From NCBI GenBank assembly GCA_023261745.1, contig JAGDXR010000064.1, positions 1 through 37,439 of the forward strand: a stretch of 37,439 nt of DNA, read 5' to 3'. The notes under the pieces were generated by a model. That model was not told the DNA's origin, did no database searches, and saw only the letters and a program-made list of their open reading frames with translations. Made by a program: the position numbers and the translations under genes. This stretch comes from Thermoplasmata archaeon. GTDB lineage: Archaea > Thermoplasmatota > Thermoplasmata > Thermoplasmatales > ARK-15. Below are positions 33,268 to 37,439 of the stretch, piece after piece (within the stretch, counting starts at the first letter, position 1; each line of letters starts with the position of its first letter).

Positions 33268-33756
33268 TCAGAGTTTATAACCAATTTTTCTTAAAAATTC
33301 TTTTCTTTCTCTTTTATCATTATCAGTTTCAATACCTGTGGGGGATTTGCCATCCATTACGCCTATTACTGCCCTTGAATCATTCTCACTGAAAACAACA
33401 ATTTTCATGTCATTTGAAGATGCGGCGTATATGCATGTTACTTCACCTATATTCTTCAGGGCGTTCATGATATTTATGGGGTAGCAATTCCTTATAATTA
33501 AAACGAATATATGTCCAGCACCTATATTCATGGCATTTTCTACCGCATATTTAATGAGAGTATCATTATTGCCTTCATATCTTACAAGCCTTTTACCAGA
33601 GGCCTCATTGAATGCAAAACCGAATTCGATTCCGAGACATGAAGATTTAAGCGCCTCATATACATCTTCAACCGTTTTTATAAAATGGCTCTGACCGATT
33701 ATTACGTTATCATTTTCATTATCTTTTTTGATTTCCACCGTGTATATGTTGGGCAT
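33268..33756 (-). CDS. Adenosine-specific kinase family protein (DUF355)
   Basis: The protein (162 residues) matches the compact archaeal adenosine-specific kinase family: TVEDVYEALKSSCLGIEFGFAFNEASGKRLVRYEG, then AGHIFVLII, INIMNALKNIGEV and the C-terminal GVMDGKSPTGIE. Family members were described as binding adenosine and ADP/AMP; the true reaction in cells is poorly known. It opens the operon with the methyltransferase and Toprim genes. A TATA-like region on the minus strand lies at about 33775-33785, in a spacer shared with divergent trmI. Confidence 0.85.
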   Translation of the reverse strand: MPNIYTVEIKKDNENDNVIIGQSHFIKTVEDVYEALKSSCLGIEFGFAFNEASGKRLVRYEGNNDTLIKYAVENAMNIGAGHIFVLIIRNCYPINIMNALKNIGEVTCIYAASSNDMKIVVFSENDSRAVIGVMDGKSPTGIETDNDKRERKEFLRKIGYKL

Positions 33757-33824
33757 AATCTTTCATTCATTCATAAATATAAAACCTTTCGCTTCATTTT
33801 ATATATACATTCATTTTATCTTTT

Positions 33825-34577
33825 ATGATGAGACTCATTGGGCTTTATGATCCAGAAAATAGGAGGGTACATGTTGTGTCCTTAACGGATAAAATGGAAT
33901 TCATACCTACCCTTGGAATGATCAATACATCAAGATTCAAAAATTTAAGTTATGGTGACACTATAGAAATATTTGGACTGAAATTTTATATTGTAAAACC
34001 TTCATTGTATGATATTATAAACATGGTTCAGAAAAGAACACAGACCGTAAATTTTAAAGATATTGGAAAAATAATATCACTGTTAGGTTTAAAACATGAT
34101 TCAGACGTTGTTGAAATAGGTGTGGGGTCCGGTCACATGACTTTATCGATTCTTTATTATCTCAATGATGGGAAATTAACCAGCTATGACATTTCTGAAA
34201 ACAGCATAAAATATGTAGAAGAAATTGTCAACATGTTGGGACTCAATAAAAACTGGATTCCAAAGGTTAATGATATAAGAAATGGAATAGATGAAAGGGA
34301 TATCGATTCAATTTTCATTGATATTCCAGAACCATGGACATCCATAAAAAATATTTACGATTCATTAAAGGCCGGAGGAATTCTTGTTGCATACATACCA
34401 AACTTAACTCAGGTAAAGGAAATGAAATTGAATATGGAGAAAGCAGGATTTGTGGATATACAGATAACAGAAACAATTGAGAGAAAATGGTTTATCGGGG
34501 ATGTTGAAATGAGACCTGAATTTACAGGACTCTTACATACATCATTTATTGTTCATGGAAGACGTCTCCATAAATGA
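33825..34577 (+). CDS. trmI: tRNA (adenine-N1)-methyltransferase TrmI
   Basis: The protein (250 residues) is a TrmI-type enzyme. The N-terminal beta domain ends with a PSLYDIINMVQKRTQTV segment, and the catalytic domain has VVEIGVGSGHMTLSI as SAM motif and IFIDIPEPW, the family's DxPxPW signature. It makes m1A at tRNA position 58 (and 57 in archaea) and is a tetramer in its family. ATG ATG at 33825 follows a TATTTATATATA-like run by about 25 nt, so the mRNA may be leaderless. Its 3' end overlaps the convergent pcc1 by 32 bases. Confidence 0.93.
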   Translation: MMRLIGLYDPENRRVHVVSLTDKMEFIPTLGMINTSRFKNLSYGDTIEIFGLKFYIVKPSLYDIINMVQKRTQTVNFKDIGKIISLLGLKHDSDVVEIGVGSGHMTLSILYYLNDGKLTSYDISENSIKYVEEIVNMLGLNKNWIPKVNDIRNGIDERDIDSIFIDIPEPWTSIKNIYDSLKAGGILVAYIPNLTQVKEMKLNMEKAGFVDIQITETIERKWFIGDVEMRPEFTGLLHTSFIVHGRRLHK

Positions 34578-34776
34578 TCATGAATGATATTTCAAGTGCC
34601 ATCAGAAGATCATCAACTGTTCTCCAGAGGCTTTTCAGATCATTACTTTCCATTTCAAATTCAATTCCATTTTTAAAAATATTTGATTTAACATATCCAC
34701 GATTTTCGATTTCTATCGACTTTAAAAGTTTTTCCGGGGAATCGATTTCAATTTTAATTTTTGCTTCGTTCACCAT
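34546..34776 (-). CDS. pcc1: KEOPS complex subunit Pcc1
   Basis: The short protein (76 residues) matches Pcc1: IKIEIDSPEKLLKSIEIEN, then IEFEMESNDLKSLWRTVDDLLMALEI, the strand-helix pattern that makes the dimer bridging two Kae1 subunits. KEOPS makes t6A37 on ANN-decoding tRNAs. Kae1, Bud32 and Cgi121 are not in the window. It is divergent from the HTH regulator and convergent with trmI, with which it shares a 32-base overlap, so mRNAs of these two tRNA-modification genes can pair at their ends. Confidence 0.88.
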   Translation of the reverse strand: MVNEAKIKIEIDSPEKLLKSIEIENRGYVKSNIFKNGIEFEMESNDLKSLWRTVDDLLMALEISFMIIYGDVFHEQ

Positions 34777-34824
34777 AAAATCTGAAAATATATATTTATG
34801 AATTACATTAATATTTCGATCATT

Positions 34825-35319
34825 ATGTCAAAGATAAAAGCCATTAATGATGTGTCCGATTTAATAGCAGTTTTTCATGCCTCAGATTCAGAGGTGAAAA
34901 GGAACGTATTTTCGGAACTTTCAAAGGGATGGGTAACGGAGGAAGATATAAAAAACAAATATGGAGAAGAGGGCCTGAAATCTCTGAAATATTTTGAGAG
35001 AATTAAATTCGTAGAAACACAGTGGACACTTACAAAGGATGGAAAAAGGAGCATAGCCTACAGAACATATTATGATACGGTGCAGGTCAACATTACGGTA
35101 CCGATATCCGATATGCCAGAAATAATATATGCATCAACTATGCCTGATGAAAAGGTAAAGGAATACGAAAACAGGATCTTTGAGATCATGGGTTCCAGAA
35201 AATCCATTTTCATTGGTGATGTTCAGAATGCTCTTGGAATAAGCATGATATTGTTGAAAGGTATAATAAAGAGAAGTGAATTCCTTGATATAAAGGGTCA
35301 TAATATAGAGAGGGATTAA
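34825..35319 (+). CDS. Winged-helix (ArsR-like) transcription regulator
   Basis: This protein (164 residues from ATG 34825) resembles archaeal ArsR-like regulators: VFSELSKGWVTEEDIKNKYGEEGLKSLKYFERIKFVETQW forms a winged helix, followed by a C-terminal part with YRTYYDTVQVNITVPISDM, a dimer-type extension. The frame extends to ATG 34798, but the TATA-like AAATATATATTTAT at 34785-34797 ends there, so ATG 34825 about 28-33 nt downstream fits a leaderless start better. The target is unknown; it may regulate the membrane protein gene that follows with no gap. Confidence 0.75.
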   Translation: MSKIKAINDVSDLIAVFHASDSEVKRNVFSELSKGWVTEEDIKNKYGEEGLKSLKYFERIKFVETQWTLTKDGKRSIAYRTYYDTVQVNITVPISDMPEIIYASTMPDEKVKEYENRIFEIMGSRKSIFIGDVQNALGISMILLKGIIKRSEFLDIKGHNIERD

Positions 35320-37353
<2,034 letters not shown>

Positions 37354-37439
37354 AAATTATAAATTATATTTAAAACCACAACTTTTTATAGAAAAGTTAG
37401 GGGTTTGGGGGAAGCAGTAAAACTCAGTTATTCAGGGAG
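37354..37439 (+). other. Spacer after hjc
   Basis: This AT-rich spacer has a TATA-like run (AATTATATTTAAAACC, about 37361-37377) followed by GGGGTTTGGGGGAAGC near 37401-37416, which could start another gene or RNA beyond the window. No reading frame can be judged. Confidence 0.3.

Overview
The window comes from an acid-loving Thermoplasmatales-type euryarchaeon. It is AT-rich (roughly 36% GC by eye) and densely coded on both strands. Archaeal markers include PCNA, Alba, Csl4, an LSm protein, prefoldin alpha, L18a/LX, Pcc1, Trm56, Hjc, two-subunit GMP synthetase and a four-subunit 2-oxoacid:ferredoxin oxidoreductase. Formate-tetrahydrofolate ligase, FtcD and a lipoyl H-protein point to tetrahydrofolate-based one-carbon metabolism, which fits Thermoplasmatales. 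Low GC argues for a Picrophilus, Ferroplasma, Acidiplasma or Cuniculiplasma-like genome rather than Thermoplasma acidophilum; I cannot name the species. Many genes have a TATA box about 25-30 nt before ATG (leaderless). Others carry GGTGA or GGAGG Shine-Dalgarno sites, often overlapping the previous stop codon.

Layout. 1-290: no recognised gene. 292-487: a structured RNA read as a three-hairpin H/ACA guide RNA. 605-4659 (+): zinc-ribbon protein, a four-CBS protein with a ribosome-hibernation-factor-like C-terminus, TldD and TldE. 4665-11120 (mostly -): RlmE, GcvH, PRC-barrel protein, GuaA amidotransferase subunit, Fhs, FtcD and PCNA, with ThpR on +. 11316-13013: thioesterase, DEDD-type exonuclease and, on the other strand, a possible PD-(D/E)XK protein. 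13063-16427: purS-purL-purQ. 16467-19936: MFS transporter, DUF134 regulator, YwiC-like membrane protein, a decayed TnpB and a type IV pilin. 19961-22909 (-): porGDAB. 23041-23528: Alba and a 53-residue protein. 23639-26480 (-): pgk-rpl18a-pfdA-ftsY. 26481-27120: non-coding, with decayed reading frames. 27121-32171 (+): an RNA-centred cluster (METTL5-like methylase, Csl4, a 51-residue coiled coil, LSm, a zinc-ribbon/coiled-coil/RecA-fold protein with damaged Walker motifs, a stand-alone THUMP protein and a divergent eIF2B-like protein). 32121-33756 (-): Toprim protein, methyltransferase and adenosine-specific kinase family. 33825-37353: TrmI, Pcc1 (-), HTH regulator, membrane protein, Trm56-HD fusion and Hjc.

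Functionally the window mixes housekeeping metabolism (purines, one-carbon units, glycolysis, pyruvate oxidation) with much RNA biology: guide RNA, rRNA and tRNA methylation, exosome, LSm, KEOPS and a possible hibernation factor. The best candidates for undescribed biology are the CBS-HPF fusion, which may couple nucleotide sensing to ribosome silencing, and the 27-32 kb cluster built around an apparently catalytically dead KaiC-like coiled-coil protein. Both are inferences from sequence pattern and neighbourhood, not demonstrated systems.
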